Assembly (NCBI GenBank): GCA_028284905.1
Contig: JANQQU010000062.1
Location: 124,001-188,000 of the forward strand
DNA: 64,000 nt
Reading direction: 5' to 3'
Origin: Calditrichia bacterium
Lineage (GTDB): Bacteria > Calditrichota > Calditrichia > RBG-13-44-9 > J075
In this document: one piece after another, positions 1 to 8,320 of the stretch
How the letters are laid out: each line of letters starts with the position of its first letter
Position numbering within the stretch: position 1 is the stretch's first letter
The notes under the pieces: generated by a model
Databases searched by the model: none
Told to the model about the DNA's origin: nothing
The model's input: the letters and a program-made list of their open reading frames with translations, nothing else
Position numbers and translations under genes: made by a program

Positions 1-758
1 TCTACAAAATCGATCTGTTTGCCCACAATCATCAAATCGACATTGCACCAATCGACACAGTCTTTGAGCAAGGCAGTGAGCCAAATCGGCAATTTACCGG
101 TATTACAGTTTACAATCGCTTTGATTATTATGTCACCGTGGTCGATGTTGCGGATTCCAGCTCAAACTTTATAGAATTCAGTTTTATTTATGACTTCAAT
201 GCGAACAACACCTTAAAAGGACCGCTGCCGCTGTTTGTTAATGGCACCGGGCTTTTTTCTGCCATCGTGCCGACCAGTATTGTTTCAATTCGGGAAAGAT
301 GGCTGGATATTTCAGCATCTCAGGAAGTTTCTCCGGCATTTCTGTTCACACAAACCGGACGGACCAGCTTGCTTAACAATAGCTTTAAGGTGCAGACAAC
401 AACGACACAAATCATTGAAGGGGACGAAGTGATCGTTCCGAACACTGCCTACATCAACACCGACATATATGATCCGGCGCTGTATGTGAATCCAGAGGAT
501 TTGGCGCTGGATCGCAATGGATTTATTTTTGTCGTTGATGCCGGCGGCCCGAATTCCCCGCCTGCATTTTATCGCTTTTCTTCTACTTCCGGCAACATGC
601 TACAGTCGTTTATCGGGGATGGCAGCAATGGTGACAATATCACCTTTAACAATCCGAAAGGGATTGCCGTTTTGCCTGCAACGGAAGACCAGGTTGTCTA
701 CATCGCGGACACCGGCAATGATCGTATTGTCATCTTTTCATTATCGACGGAATTGTAA
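1..758 (+). CDS. NHL-repeat protein, 3' part (5' end outside window)
   Basis: The frame is open from base 3 to the stop at 756-758, so at least 251 residues are visible and the true start lies upstream. A GTG at 138 is an internal codon, because the same frame continues without a stop to the window edge. The last ~90 residues (about nt 480-755) carry NHL-type beta-propeller blades: NPEDLALDRNGFIFVVDAG, then NPKGIAVLP...VVYIADTGNDRIVIF. NHL propellers are typically extracytoplasmic binding modules. The upstream part looks beta-rich but I do not recognise a family. It is convergent with the PrsW-like gene and separated by a hairpin terminator. Function unknown; a secreted or surface binding protein is the best guess. 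Confidence 0.75.
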   Translation, partial: YKIDLFAHNHQIDIAPIDTVFEQGSEPNRQFTGITVYNRFDYYVTVVDVADSSSNFIEFSFIYDFNANNTLKGPLPLFVNGTGLFSAIVPTSIVSIRERWLDISASQEVSPAFLFTQTGRTSLLNNSFKVQTTTTQIIEGDEVIVPNTAYINTDIYDPALYVNPEDLALDRNGFIFVVDAGGPNSPPAFYRFSSTSGNMLQSFIGDGSNGDNITFNNPKGIAVLPATEDQVVYIADTGNDRIVIFSLSTEL

Positions 759-779
759 ATCCACTTCTTCGGCAGGACA

Positions 780-1787
780 TTATTGCTTCAACATATAAAG
801 CTCCCACAACTCGCGGGAGCTTTGTTTTAGCATCGGAGATATGGCCAACAGGCCGGTAAATCCCAGACTTTTCTCTAAATACTTCAATTCTTCAAATTTA
901 TCTTCCAATTCATCATCAATCACTACAGGCAGTCCCGCCTGGCGGCAAAGCAGCAATCCTTTTGCCTGGCAGGAGAGTTCCAGGTTGATTCGGATTAAGC
1001 AAAGCATATCAGCCACTTTTTCTCCGGGGAAATGTGTTTTAAGCGAGAGCAGATACTCGCCCGCACGAGTGCCCTGGAATTGCCCGCTTTCAATTGAATC
1101 AATCATCTCAATATCCGTATCAAGGTTGATATTCATCCAATCCTGATAGTTCTTCTCGCTCTGATAGAAAACGATAGTAATCAAAAGCGGGAGGAGAATG
1201 CATTGCCCCAATGTCATCACTTCTGGTGAAAAAAGGAAATGATTAAAGAATGAGTGAATGACGATCGCAATGAATAATCCCGGGAGAAAAACCCAATATG
1301 CATTTTCGCCAAACCGGCCCAGCAGATTCATCGAAATGATTGCAAAGATGGCGATCGTTCCGCCATGCATCACAGCTGTTCCCAGACCGCGAATCAACCA
1401 GATTAAGAGGTTTGTCGTTTCCAGCGCCTGTAAATAGTAGATGTTCTCAACCAATGCAAACCCAGCACCAGCGGCAAACCCGTAGATGGCACCATCGATC
1501 ATAAAACCGACCTTGTTGCTGCGGATCAGGTAAATGACAAAGCCAGCCTTTAATGCTTCTTCGATTGCTGGTGCAAGGTATCGGGAGAAAAAATGACGAG
1601 AAAATTCAAACTCGGAGAAAAGCCAGGTGTTAATACCCAAAGCGGCGATCGCCACCGCACCACCGACGGCGATCGTCAACAACACGTTACGCAGCTTTAC
1701 CAACTTGAAACTGTCGAGCAAGATTAAACCGATCAGGAACAGAATTACCGGCAACAAGCTTAGCGCAAACTTCAGAATTTCGGTCAT
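780..1787 (-). CDS. PrsW-family intramembrane metalloprotease
   Basis: This 335-residue multi-pass membrane protein carries the PrsW family motifs: EEALK at residues 76-80, ENIYY at 114-118, His141 in VMHGG, and HSFFNH at 178-183. Together these glutamates and histidines form the predicted metal site in the CAAX/PrsW superfamily. Roughly eight hydrophobic segments fill residues 1-215. A soluble C-terminal tail of ~120 residues follows, longer than in short PrsW proteins. In Bacillus PrsW performs site-1 cleavage of the anti-sigma factor RsiW. The presence of an ECF sigma/anti-sigma pair 5 kb away on the same strand makes a similar role here conceivable, but this is inference. Upstream Shine-Dalgarno is weak. 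Confidence 0.85.
   Translation of the reverse strand: MTEILKFALSLLPVILFLIGLILLDSFKLVKLRNVLLTIAVGGAVAIAALGINTWLFSEFEFSRHFFSRYLAPAIEEALKAGFVIYLIRSNKVGFMIDGAIYGFAAGAGFALVENIYYLQALETTNLLIWLIRGLGTAVMHGGTIAIFAIISMNLLGRFGENAYWVFLPGLFIAIVIHSFFNHFLFSPEVMTLGQCILLPLLITIVFYQSEKNYQDWMNINLDTDIEMIDSIESGQFQGTRAGEYLLSLKTHFPGEKVADMLCLIRINLELSCQAKGLLLCRQAGLPVVIDDELEDKFEELKYLEKSLGFTGLLAISPMLKQSSRELWELYMLKQ
797..829 (+). terminator. Rho-independent terminator of the NHL gene
   Basis: AAAGCTCCC (797-805) pairs with GGGAGCTTT (815-823), a 9-bp stem with a 9-nt loop, followed on the plus strand by TTTGTTTT. It starts 38 bases after the NHL stop. It lies inside the last codons of the convergent PrsW-like gene, so the terminator and the coding sequence overlap. 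Confidence 0.65.
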
Positions 1788-1819
1788 GCTTTAAAATAAA
1801 CAACCTTTTAAGGATTTCC

Positions 1820-4762
1820 CTACAAAATTTTAAGGGAGATCATAAATTCATCACCGGGCCGATAGTCTTTTTCTACTGCGATAGCATATCCGAGAGAGAA
1901 TGTCGCATTCAAGGCAGAAAAGAACATTAAGCGAAAGTCCAGCTGTCCGCCGAGGCTAGCGAAGTTGCGTCGCCGGTCGCTATTGTGAATATCCGTAGCG
2001 ATAGCACTGCCAAAAAGAGAAAGCCGGGACCAGTTCAGGTAAAGCATGGAAGTTCCCACTTTGCGGAAGCGGACCGGCGGCAAAGACCACTCCAGGAGAA
2101 ATTTGCCATAATTCTGCCCTTCGATGCTGTTTAGATCAACACCGGGAAAACTGTATGTGCTTCTATATCTTCTCAGAGAGCCACGATCGACCCAATTATT
2201 TCCGAAGCCGCCAAAATATGCATTTGAAAATGCAACATCACGATCACCGTCAGAAATCCCCAGGTAACCGCGCATCCAAACGGAAGAGTGGGGGATAGGT
2301 AATAAAAAGCCGTAGAATCCATCCAGCATTAAATGCGGAAATAATTTTGAGTTTGCATAATAACTGTAGCTGGAGAAACTGGCCCCCCAGCCTCTTTCAG
2401 CACCGACAGCCCCCAGGGAAGCTTGCAAAAGACTATAGTCCAGAGTGCCACCAAAAGTGAAAAACTCATTCACCGGCGAGGCAACGTTCTGAAAATAGGG
2501 GAGGCGATCCAAATCTACAAACGCCGAGGCGTTTAGGTATAACTGAAGTGATCGTGGGCTTTCGGAATGCAGTTCCTTGGCATAGTCGCCGCTAAAGACA
2601 AAACCCTTTCGACTGGATTTGGTCGGACCAAACAAATCGTAGAAGTTGGCAGGATTGTATGATGTACTCAACTCCCAATTCCAATAATGCAATCGGGCCG
2701 AAGCATGAAATCGCTCGTCCTCCGGCAATAGCTGGTTTGGTGAATAACTGCCCTTAAGATCCAGACCTAAAACGCCCAGGCGATCGGACAAATCCAGGCG
2801 TAAACCATATGCGGGGAAGTCTTTGTAGCCCTGCACAATTGGGTAGATAGAGTTTAGGCGCAGATTACCTAACTCGGAGTAATCACTCATTTTTAAACCA
2901 AGTGAGTCCAGCTTTATCTCTGCAGGAGAGCTTATTTTCCAATCTTTGACCATTGGATGTTTCTCCACAACGGCATTGCCAAGGAATTTTATTGCGCCGA
3001 CCTTTTCCGGAATCTGGTCGGGAATAAACACAGGATGAAATCCATTGCCGGTGTAGCGAATGGATGCGATTGAATCTTTCCCCAATGGCAACGGACGAAA
3101 CAAGCCAGTTTCCGTATTGCTGAGAATGTTGATATCTTTGTTTGCAAAATCATATCGGTAAATATTGGAAACCCCCGAATAGTAGGAAGAGCCGTACAGT
3201 GATTCGCCATCACTCGAAAAAACAAAATTGGATGGATAACTGAATTCAAAATCATATACCAGCTCAGGACTGTATTTACCGGCAAGCAGGGTATCGGTAT
3301 CGAGTGTCACCAGCTTTTGACGGCCGCCGATATCCGCTACCACTCCGACGAGCTTCTTGCCATCCGGGGAGATGTCGATATCAAAGATGTCTTTTCCATA
3401 AGGGTATGAATAAACCTGTTTCCAATCGTTGTATGGAGGTGGAATTCTTACAATAGTAGAGATGCCCAGGTAATGGCGCACTCCCCAAAGCGACTTGTCT
3501 ACCGGATTCAGTGCCATATCGCCAGTTCGGAAATCTTTCATCAGCTTCCGGGATTTACCGGTATTGATATCGACCGCTTTTAGATCGCGCCAATCATGAT
3601 TGTCTACAGTATAAAAGAGGGTACCGCTCTCTTCATCAAACGCCAGAGAGGTAACGTAAAACAGGGCAGCCCCGGTAAGCTTGGTAATACTCCGGGATTT
3701 GCCGGTGTCGATATTAATAGCGACGATCTCAGCAAGCTTCCCGGGATAGCGCATTGCTGCCAGGAGCTCCCGACTGGCTTTGTTGTAATACATTCTGGAA
3801 ACGGAACCAAGAGGTTCGGCGGTAATCGGCTTGTAGGACGTTACCGGATATTTGCGAATAGCCTCAAGATTCTGCTGTTGCCAATCCTTTTCCCACTCAA
3901 TCCAGGCAGACCACTCATCATTAAGAGAACGGTCGTAGACTTTCTTAAAATGGCCGGCGTATCCTTCCAGCCCTCCTTTGGGGCTCGATACCCAATCAAC
4001 CAGCTTCTCCGGGCCATATTCATTGGCAAGGTAGGTCATAAAGCGCGTACCGTAAAGATAGGCATTCACACCGACCTGGAAGTTTATTGCGGTTCCTTCC
4101 GCTTCCAATCCAACAAGATGATAAATATAGTTGCCATCACGCACCATCGTTCGGAATACCATTTCGTCGTAGCCGTTTAGCGACCGCCCCAATCCACCGG
4201 CCATCCAGGTTTCCATGAATACGGCAATTCCCTCCCGGTACCAACGAGGGGTGAACACCCGGGGATTGGTAAAATAGCTATAAAACATGGACAGTGGGTC
4301 ATCGGCATCGGGATAGACTTTTCCCCCGAATATTTTGCGGAAGAAACGATCGCTGCCGGAAAGCGGCTTGTCCGTAGTAGCAATATGAACAAGCTCATGA
4401 TTCATCACCCAATTCATTCGCTCGTTAGCTGGCATCGTCCCATAAATATAATTAAACGGTGAGATGCCTATCTTAACAAAATTCTGCGGAATAGCAACTG
4501 CCCCGGCATTGCCGAAGTCACCAAAATCTTCGACGAAGACCGTGATTTTTTCCCGAGATTTATAGTCAAATACATTCTGGTGGAATCGATAAGCGTTTTC
4601 AAAACAACGGGCAATGTGGGGGATAACATAATCATGGGCTTTGCTGTAATAGATCAGCTGAAGGTTGTCTGTTTGCAATTGCATCAACTGTGCTTGTGAA
4701 ATCCCTGAGCAGAAAAAAAGAAGAATGGCTATCCGGACAATAAGACGGCTTGATGGTGTCAT
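1820..4762 (-). CDS. Secreted gluzincin-like peptidase with TolB-type propeller and outer-membrane barrel
   Basis: A 980-residue protein with a signal peptide (hydrophobic residues 8-23). The N-terminal domain has HELVH at residues 122-126 and a downstream glutamate in WYREGIAVF (E177), the gluzincin zinc-site pattern of peptidase-MA-like proteins. Residues ~320-620 hold repeated short beta segments with SPDGKKL-type turns, as in TolB/WD40-like propellers. Residues ~640-980 are alternating aromatic/hydrophobic strands resembling a surface-antigen beta barrel, ending in a hydrophobic C-terminal strand. I infer an outer-membrane-anchored periplasmic or surface peptidase. The start has AGGA five bases upstream of ATG. 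Substrate unknown. Confidence 0.8.
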   Translation of the reverse strand: MTPSSRLIVRIAILLFFCSGISQAQLMQLQTDNLQLIYYSKAHDYVIPHIARCFENAYRFHQNVFDYKSREKITVFVEDFGDFGNAGAVAIPQNFVKIGISPFNYIYGTMPANERMNWVMNHELVHIATTDKPLSGSDRFFRKIFGGKVYPDADDPLSMFYSYFTNPRVFTPRWYREGIAVFMETWMAGGLGRSLNGYDEMVFRTMVRDGNYIYHLVGLEAEGTAINFQVGVNAYLYGTRFMTYLANEYGPEKLVDWVSSPKGGLEGYAGHFKKVYDRSLNDEWSAWIEWEKDWQQQNLEAIRKYPVTSYKPITAEPLGSVSRMYYNKASRELLAAMRYPGKLAEIVAINIDTGKSRSITKLTGAALFYVTSLAFDEESGTLFYTVDNHDWRDLKAVDINTGKSRKLMKDFRTGDMALNPVDKSLWGVRHYLGISTIVRIPPPYNDWKQVYSYPYGKDIFDIDISPDGKKLVGVVADIGGRQKLVTLDTDTLLAGKYSPELVYDFEFSYPSNFVFSSDGESLYGSSYYSGVSNIYRYDFANKDINILSNTETGLFRPLPLGKDSIASIRYTGNGFHPVFIPDQIPEKVGAIKFLGNAVVEKHPMVKDWKISSPAEIKLDSLGLKMSDYSELGNLRLNSIYPIVQGYKDFPAYGLRLDLSDRLGVLGLDLKGSYSPNQLLPEDERFHASARLHYWNWELSTSYNPANFYDLFGPTKSSRKGFVFSGDYAKELHSESPRSLQLYLNASAFVDLDRLPYFQNVASPVNEFFTFGGTLDYSLLQASLGAVGAERGWGASFSSYSYYANSKLFPHLMLDGFYGFLLPIPHSSVWMRGYLGISDGDRDVAFSNAYFGGFGNNWVDRGSLRRYRSTYSFPGVDLNSIEGQNYGKFLLEWSLPPVRFRKVGTSMLYLNWSRLSLFGSAIATDIHNSDRRRNFASLGGQLDFRLMFFSALNATFSLGYAIAVEKDYRPGDEFMISLKIL

Positions 4763-4844
4763 AATATTCCTGAAGTCGTTGTTAGAAATAAAAACTTAAA
4801 GTTAATACAGCATGAACGACATGAACTGATTATAACAAAGAGAT

Positions 4845-4870
4845 GGCACTGCCCATAAATGAGCAGTGCC
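4845..4870 (-). terminator. Hairpin ending the sigma/anti-sigma/repeat-protein operon
   Basis: GGCACTGC (4845-4852) and GCAGTGCC (4863-4870) form a perfect 8-bp stem with a 10-nt loop, 57 bases downstream of the repeat-protein stop on the minus strand. The following minus-strand sequence is ATCTCTTTG, only moderately T-rich, so termination strength is uncertain. Confidence 0.5.
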
Positions 4871-4927
4871 GGGGGAGAACAAGAATTCTGATGTTAACTA
4901 AAGTGTATTAAAAGAGGTGCTAACGGT

Positions 4928-6115
4928 TTAGAAGTTAGCCCGCAGGCCATCTACAAAAGCATTGCTTTTCATTGCGGACAGAAAAGCGTCGCTTTGGATG
5001 GCGTTTGTGAATGCTTCGCTGCGAAAGGCTTTAATCGTAACATCGTCTTTCAGCGCACTCATGAAAGCATCACTGCGAAGTGCATTAACCATCGCGTCGC
5101 TGCGTAAAGCGGAAGTAAAGGCATCACTGTTCAAGGCATTCTGTACTGCTTCGCTACGTAAAGCGCCGATCATCGTATCATCTTTCAGAGCGCTCATCAT
5201 GGCTTCGCCTTTTAAGGGTTCCAGATTGGGCTCTTCGACTACAAATCTGGGAACATCACCGTTTTTAAGTGCATTGGTAAAAGCATCACTGCGAAGTGCA
5301 CTCAACATCGCATCATCTTTTAAAGCGTTCATCATCGCATCGCTTTTAACGAAAGAAGCCATCGCATCGCTGCGAATCGCATCGACCATTGCATCGTCTT
5401 TCAAGGCGTCCATCATTGCTTTGCCTTCCAGTGCAATCAGCTTACGATTCTTGCTAAGGACCTTATCGCCGGGATCTTTCATGCCGCTTTCCAGAGCACT
5501 CAACTTACGGTTTTTGCTGAGGACTTTGTCACCGGGATCCTTAGCACCACTTTCCAGGGCACTCAACTTACGATCCTTACTAAGGACTTTATCGCCGGGA
5601 TCTTTCGCACCACTTTCCAGAGCACTTAACTTACGATCTTTACTAAGGACTTTGTCGCCGGGATCCTTCGCGCCGCTTTCCAGAGCACTTAACTTACGAT
5701 CTTTACTAAGCACTTTGTCGCCCGGGTCTTTTGCGCTACTAGAGAATTCTCGGTCTTTTTGCAAATTGATTGGATCAGTTTCCGGCGCTCTGCCAAACAG
5801 TGCGCTTAGAAGAGCATCACTTTGCAGTGCCGCTAAAAAGGCCTCACTCTTCATCGCATTTTGAAAATCGGGATCATTGATTAGTTTTTGCACTTCATCA
5901 TTCTGTAACAGTTCTTGCACTTCTGTGTCACTTAATACGACATCACCTTCGGACATTTGGTCTTCCTGGTATTTTTCGGCCTTCTCGACGCCGCCGATGG
6001 TGCCGCTAGTTTCATCGCCTGTTGCAGATGGGTAGCTTGTTACAAAATAAGCAACTAGCGCTACAGCCAGGATGATGCCACCGATTAAAAATACAGATTT
6101 CCGTTGATTATCCAT
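4928..6115 (-). CDS. Membrane-anchored nonapeptide-repeat protein
   Basis: A 395-residue protein not assigned to any family I know. One transmembrane segment spans residues ~8-27; the rest is probably extracytoplasmic. From residue 64 it is almost wholly a nine-residue repeat with consensus [DE]-A-[MF]-x-x-A-L-[RK]-[SD]: five units at 64-108, six at 232-285 and ten at 304-393. Between the first blocks (128-232) lie five copies of a 21-residue unit, each made of a nonad-like DRKLSALES plus a 12-residue spacer GAKDPGDKVLSK. An 18-residue linker (286-303) splits blocks 2 and 3. The RBS AGGAGGAG is strong. It is the third gene after sigma and anti-sigma, so it may be a target, modulator or sensor of that pair. 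No catalytic motif is visible. Confidence 0.85.
   Translation of the reverse strand: MDNQRKSVFLIGGIILAVALVAYFVTSYPSATGDETSGTIGGVEKAEKYQEDQMSEGDVVLSDTEVQELLQNDEVQKLINDPDFQNAMKSEAFLAALQSDALLSALFGRAPETDPINLQKDREFSSSAKDPGDKVLSKDRKLSALESGAKDPGDKVLSKDRKLSALESGAKDPGDKVLSKDRKLSALESGAKDPGDKVLSKNRKLSALESGMKDPGDKVLSKNRKLIALEGKAMMDALKDDAMVDAIRSDAMASFVKSDAMMNALKDDAMLSALRSDAFTNALKNGDVPRFVVEEPNLEPLKGEAMMSALKDDTMIGALRSEAVQNALNSDAFTSALRSDAMVNALRSDAFMSALKDDVTIKAFRSEAFTNAIQSDAFLSAMKSNAFVDGLRANF
5420..5734 (-). repeat. Five tandem 63-bp repeats inside the nonapeptide-repeat gene
   Basis: Codons 128-232 form five direct 63-bp units encoding near-identical 21-residue repeats (core KDPGDKVLSKDRKLSALES). Copies 1-3 are protein-identical in the core; copies 4 and 5 carry D-to-N at the SKNRK position, and copy 5 has further changes. 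Such an array is prone to copy-number change by slippage or unequal recombination. Confidence 0.9.
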
Positions 6116-6205
6116 GTCTCCTCCTATAAGGATTTTTGTTTTCGGATCTCAGTAAAGCTGTTTACACCAAGTATCCGGACAGATGATAAAGGTTGGTGAA
6201 AAATA

Positions 6206-6982
6206 TTAAAAAATAAATTCTTGTGGGGAAGAAGAAAGCCCTAATGCATTGTTAACAGTAACCTTAAGGCTTTTCTTTGTTGTTGCTTTTTTTACTAAAA
6301 AATGTATTGCCAGCTCGGTATTTGGGGGCAATTCCAGCAAAAGCGTCTCAGCATTGACAGCCGCAGTAAACGTTTTCCCTGGTCCCCTTTCGATGAACCG
6401 CAATGCCATTTCTTGTTCCGGATAGTCCAGTTTGAAAGTCAATGGCGTGTGGCTGCTTCCCTGGATTGTCAGCGTTGCAAAACTCTCTGAGTGTTGAAGC
6501 CGTAATCGACAATCTGTCTGGCCAATTGTGACTTGCCGTATGTCTGCGGGAGTTGATTCAGGATAGGTTTGATTTGGCAATAAAGTCCCCTGAACAATTC
6601 CATTATCTGTCACGTTTCCATTCGATGCATTATCAAAAGATGCGGTAACGAGCAACATCGCGATGGCGCCAACGGCAAACCCCATTCCTGCCTGAAAACG
6701 AGTATTGCGCCAGAGGTTTGTCAACTGCTCCCAGAAAGATCCCCGCGATGGCGCCGTTTGGTATAGATTGTCCGGCAAAGAGTTCATGATTTGCTGTTTT
6801 AAATCCGGAGGCGTCTCCTGAATTTTCTCCGATGTAAACATACCGGATAAAGCTTTTAAGTCGTTATGAAGCTTTCGTGCTTCCTCATTGCTGTTTAGGA
6901 ACTTCTCCAAATCGGCGACCTCTTCTTCGGTGAGGTTGCCATCAATATCTTTATGAATCAAATCGTTGTAGTAATCATCCAC
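6206..6982 (-). CDS. Transmembrane anti-sigma factor
   Basis: 258 residues. The N-terminus (LIHKDIDGNLTEEEVADLEK, then a helix with EEARKLHNDL) matches the fold of anti-sigma domains that clasp ECF sigma factors, but the zinc-binding cysteines of classical ZAS/zf-HC2 domains are absent. One transmembrane helix lies at ~97-115, followed by a ~140-residue extracytoplasmic domain rich in beta strands. It starts at GTG 6980-6982, overlapping the sigma stop, with AAAGGAG nine bases upstream, so it is translationally coupled to the sigma gene. It should hold the sigma factor inactive at the inner membrane; how it is released (for example by a PrsW-type protease) is inference. Confidence 0.8.
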   Translation of the reverse strand: MDDYYNDLIHKDIDGNLTEEEVADLEKFLNSNEEARKLHNDLKALSGMFTSEKIQETPPDLKQQIMNSLPDNLYQTAPSRGSFWEQLTNLWRNTRFQAGMGFAVGAIAMLLVTASFDNASNGNVTDNGIVQGTLLPNQTYPESTPADIRQVTIGQTDCRLRLQHSESFATLTIQGSSHTPLTFKLDYPEQEMALRFIERGPGKTFTAAVNAETLLLELPPNTELAIHFLVKKATTKKSLKVTVNNALGLSSSPQEFIF

Positions 6983-7523
6983 TCAGGAGAACTCCTTTCT
7001 TTAGTAATTTTTCCCGGAGCAACTTGCGTGCGCTAAACAAACGGGATTTTACCGTTTTTTCGGGAATATTGAGAAGTTCGCTGATTTCCAGATATGTGAG
7101 CTCCTGATAATGCCGTAAAACAATAACAATCCGGTAATCTGGCTGCAGGCTGTTAACAATCGTGTTGAGTACGTTGCTCTGTTCTGTTTCTTCAAAAGAT
7201 TGATCGTTTTCTGTGCTGCCTGGGGCTTCATTAAGATCATAGTCCTTTACACCGGTTGCTTTTTTTACAAACTTTAGAGACTCATTAACTGCTATTCGAT
7301 ATAACCAGCTAAAAAATTTATATTTAGGATCGAATAAACTCAGTCTGCTATAAGCTTTTAGAAAGACATTTTGTGTAACGTCTGCGGCATCGTCCCGATT
7401 GCTAATCATTCGAAATGCCAGGTTAAATATTATTCCCTGGTATTTATCAAGAATGTTACCGAAGACTTTTTTTTCGCCGTTAAGACAGCGCTCCACCCAC
7501 GCTTTATCTATTCGATCTGACAT
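6975..7523 (-). CDS. ECF-family RNA polymerase sigma factor
   Basis: 182 residues with the two ECF regions. Region 2 spans residues ~25-92: YQGIIFNLAFRMI, DDAADVTQNVFLKAY and FFSWLYRIAVNESLKF. Region 4 spans ~120-175: LPDYRIVIVL-like core, LTYLEISELLNIPEKTVKSR as the helix-turn-helix, then LFSARKLLREKL. An acidic linker joins them. The gene overlaps the anti-sigma start. No clear Shine-Dalgarno is visible upstream of the ATG. The closest upstream gene is the STAS protein 93 bp away, on the same strand. Autoregulation is usual for ECF factors, but I could not identify a promoter pair with confidence. Confidence 0.93.
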   Translation of the reverse strand: MSDRIDKAWVERCLNGEKKVFGNILDKYQGIIFNLAFRMISNRDDAADVTQNVFLKAYSRLSLFDPKYKFFSWLYRIAVNESLKFVKKATGVKDYDLNEAPGSTENDQSFEETEQSNVLNTIVNSLQPDYRIVIVLRHYQELTYLEISELLNIPEKTVKSRLFSARKLLREKLLKKGVLLSG

Positions 7524-7616
7524 AACTATCGCTGGTAATAATTAAAGTTGGTAAAAAATTTATTTTCTATACGAATGGAAGAATTCACCTCAAAAAGAAC
7601 AGCCTGTTTCGCAAAT

Positions 7617-7901
7617 TTATTCGATGCGAAAAGCAAAATCAAAGCCTGCATAAGTAAAAATCTCACGGATATGTTCATTCATATCGTGAAGTATTAATTC
7701 CTGTTGTTGCTTCTTCAGGCGTTTTTGTGTTGCCAGCAGTACACTCAGGCCAGCGCTGGAAATATACGTTAAATTGAGAAAACTGACAATAGTGGTATCC
7801 TCTAATTTATCAAATACTTCCTGAGCCTGTGCCGTTTGCGAGGCACTCCATTTCCCGGACAAAGAAACTTTCCGGTCATTCCCATATTTTATATCAAGCA
7901 T
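7617..7901 (-). CDS. STAS-domain anti-sigma factor antagonist (RsbV/SpoIIAA-like)
   Basis: 94 residues covering a single STAS domain. The conserved loop reads YISSAGLSVLLATQKRL; the serine pair before AGL contains the residue that a switch kinase phosphorylates in RsbV/SpoIIAA. It overlaps the RsbW-like gene by 8 bp, with RBS AAGGA. In known systems the unphosphorylated form binds the kinase and frees the kinase's partner. Here it is the third gene of an RsbU-W-V order, immediately before the ECF sigma gene. Confidence 0.9.
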   Translation of the reverse strand: MLDIKYGNDRKVSLSGKWSASQTAQAQEVFDKLEDTTIVSFLNLTYISSAGLSVLLATQKRLKKQQQELILHDMNEHIREIFTYAGFDFAFRIE

Positions 7902-8319
7902 TATTGCTGTCCTTGCTTATGGTAATCCGAATACAATTGGCCTGTGCTTTATATTCATACTCCATTTTATCCGTCATCGTCTTGAGTAGGTGCAAACCTA
8001 GCCCGCCGGGCGTTCGTGTTTCCAATGGCTGCTTTATATCCACAGGTGCTTCCTGGAGCGGATCAAACTTAACTGGACTCGGGTCCCTAATTTCAATCAA
8101 ACATTCAAGTTCGAAATCCTGCAGGTGAAATGATACTTCAGCAGGGTTTTTCTGGCTGTATTTAACAGCATTTGTAAACAATTCCTCTAGCGTTAACAGG
8201 AGCAAGTTTGCCGTACGCCCGGAAAGCTTCTGCGTTTCGATAAAATCTTCAGCGAAAACATGCACTTTATCAAGCAGGGACATCTCCCGGGCAAAACTTT
8301 TTTCAACTGTTCTTGTCAT
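7894..8319 (-). CDS. RsbW-like serine kinase / anti-sigma regulatory factor (GHKL ATPase)
   Basis: 141 residues forming one HATPase_c domain. The N box is LEELFTNAVKYS, and the G box is TPGGLGLHLLKTMTD. Proteins of this type phosphorylate the STAS antagonist and bind either it or a target sigma factor. Its start overlaps the RsbU-like stop region (one-base gap) and its end overlaps the STAS gene, so the three are surely co-transcribed. The downstream sigma factor is ECF-type rather than the sigma-B type usually controlled by RsbW, so the actual target is open. Confidence 0.9.
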   Translation of the reverse strand: MTRTVEKSFAREMSLLDKVHVFAEDFIETQKLSGRTANLLLLTLEELFTNAVKYSQKNPAEVSFHLQDFELECLIEIRDPSPVKFDPLQEAPVDIKQPLETRTPGGLGLHLLKTMTDKMEYEYKAQANCIRITISKDSNNA

Positions 8320-8320
8320 G

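Noticed and set aside
1820-4762. Type IX secretion C-terminal domain
   Set aside because: The C-terminus reads as membrane beta strands of a barrel, not a compact Ig-like sorting domain.
5420-5734. CRISPR-like array
   Set aside because: The repeats are contiguous 63-bp coding units with no variable spacers and keep the reading frame.
4962-5864. 300-codon plus-strand ORF opposite the nonapeptide-repeat gene
   Set aside because: It is the complement of a repetitive gene with strong RBS and membrane anchor on the other strand; the shadow frame is low-complexity L/S/A/R and has no RBS.
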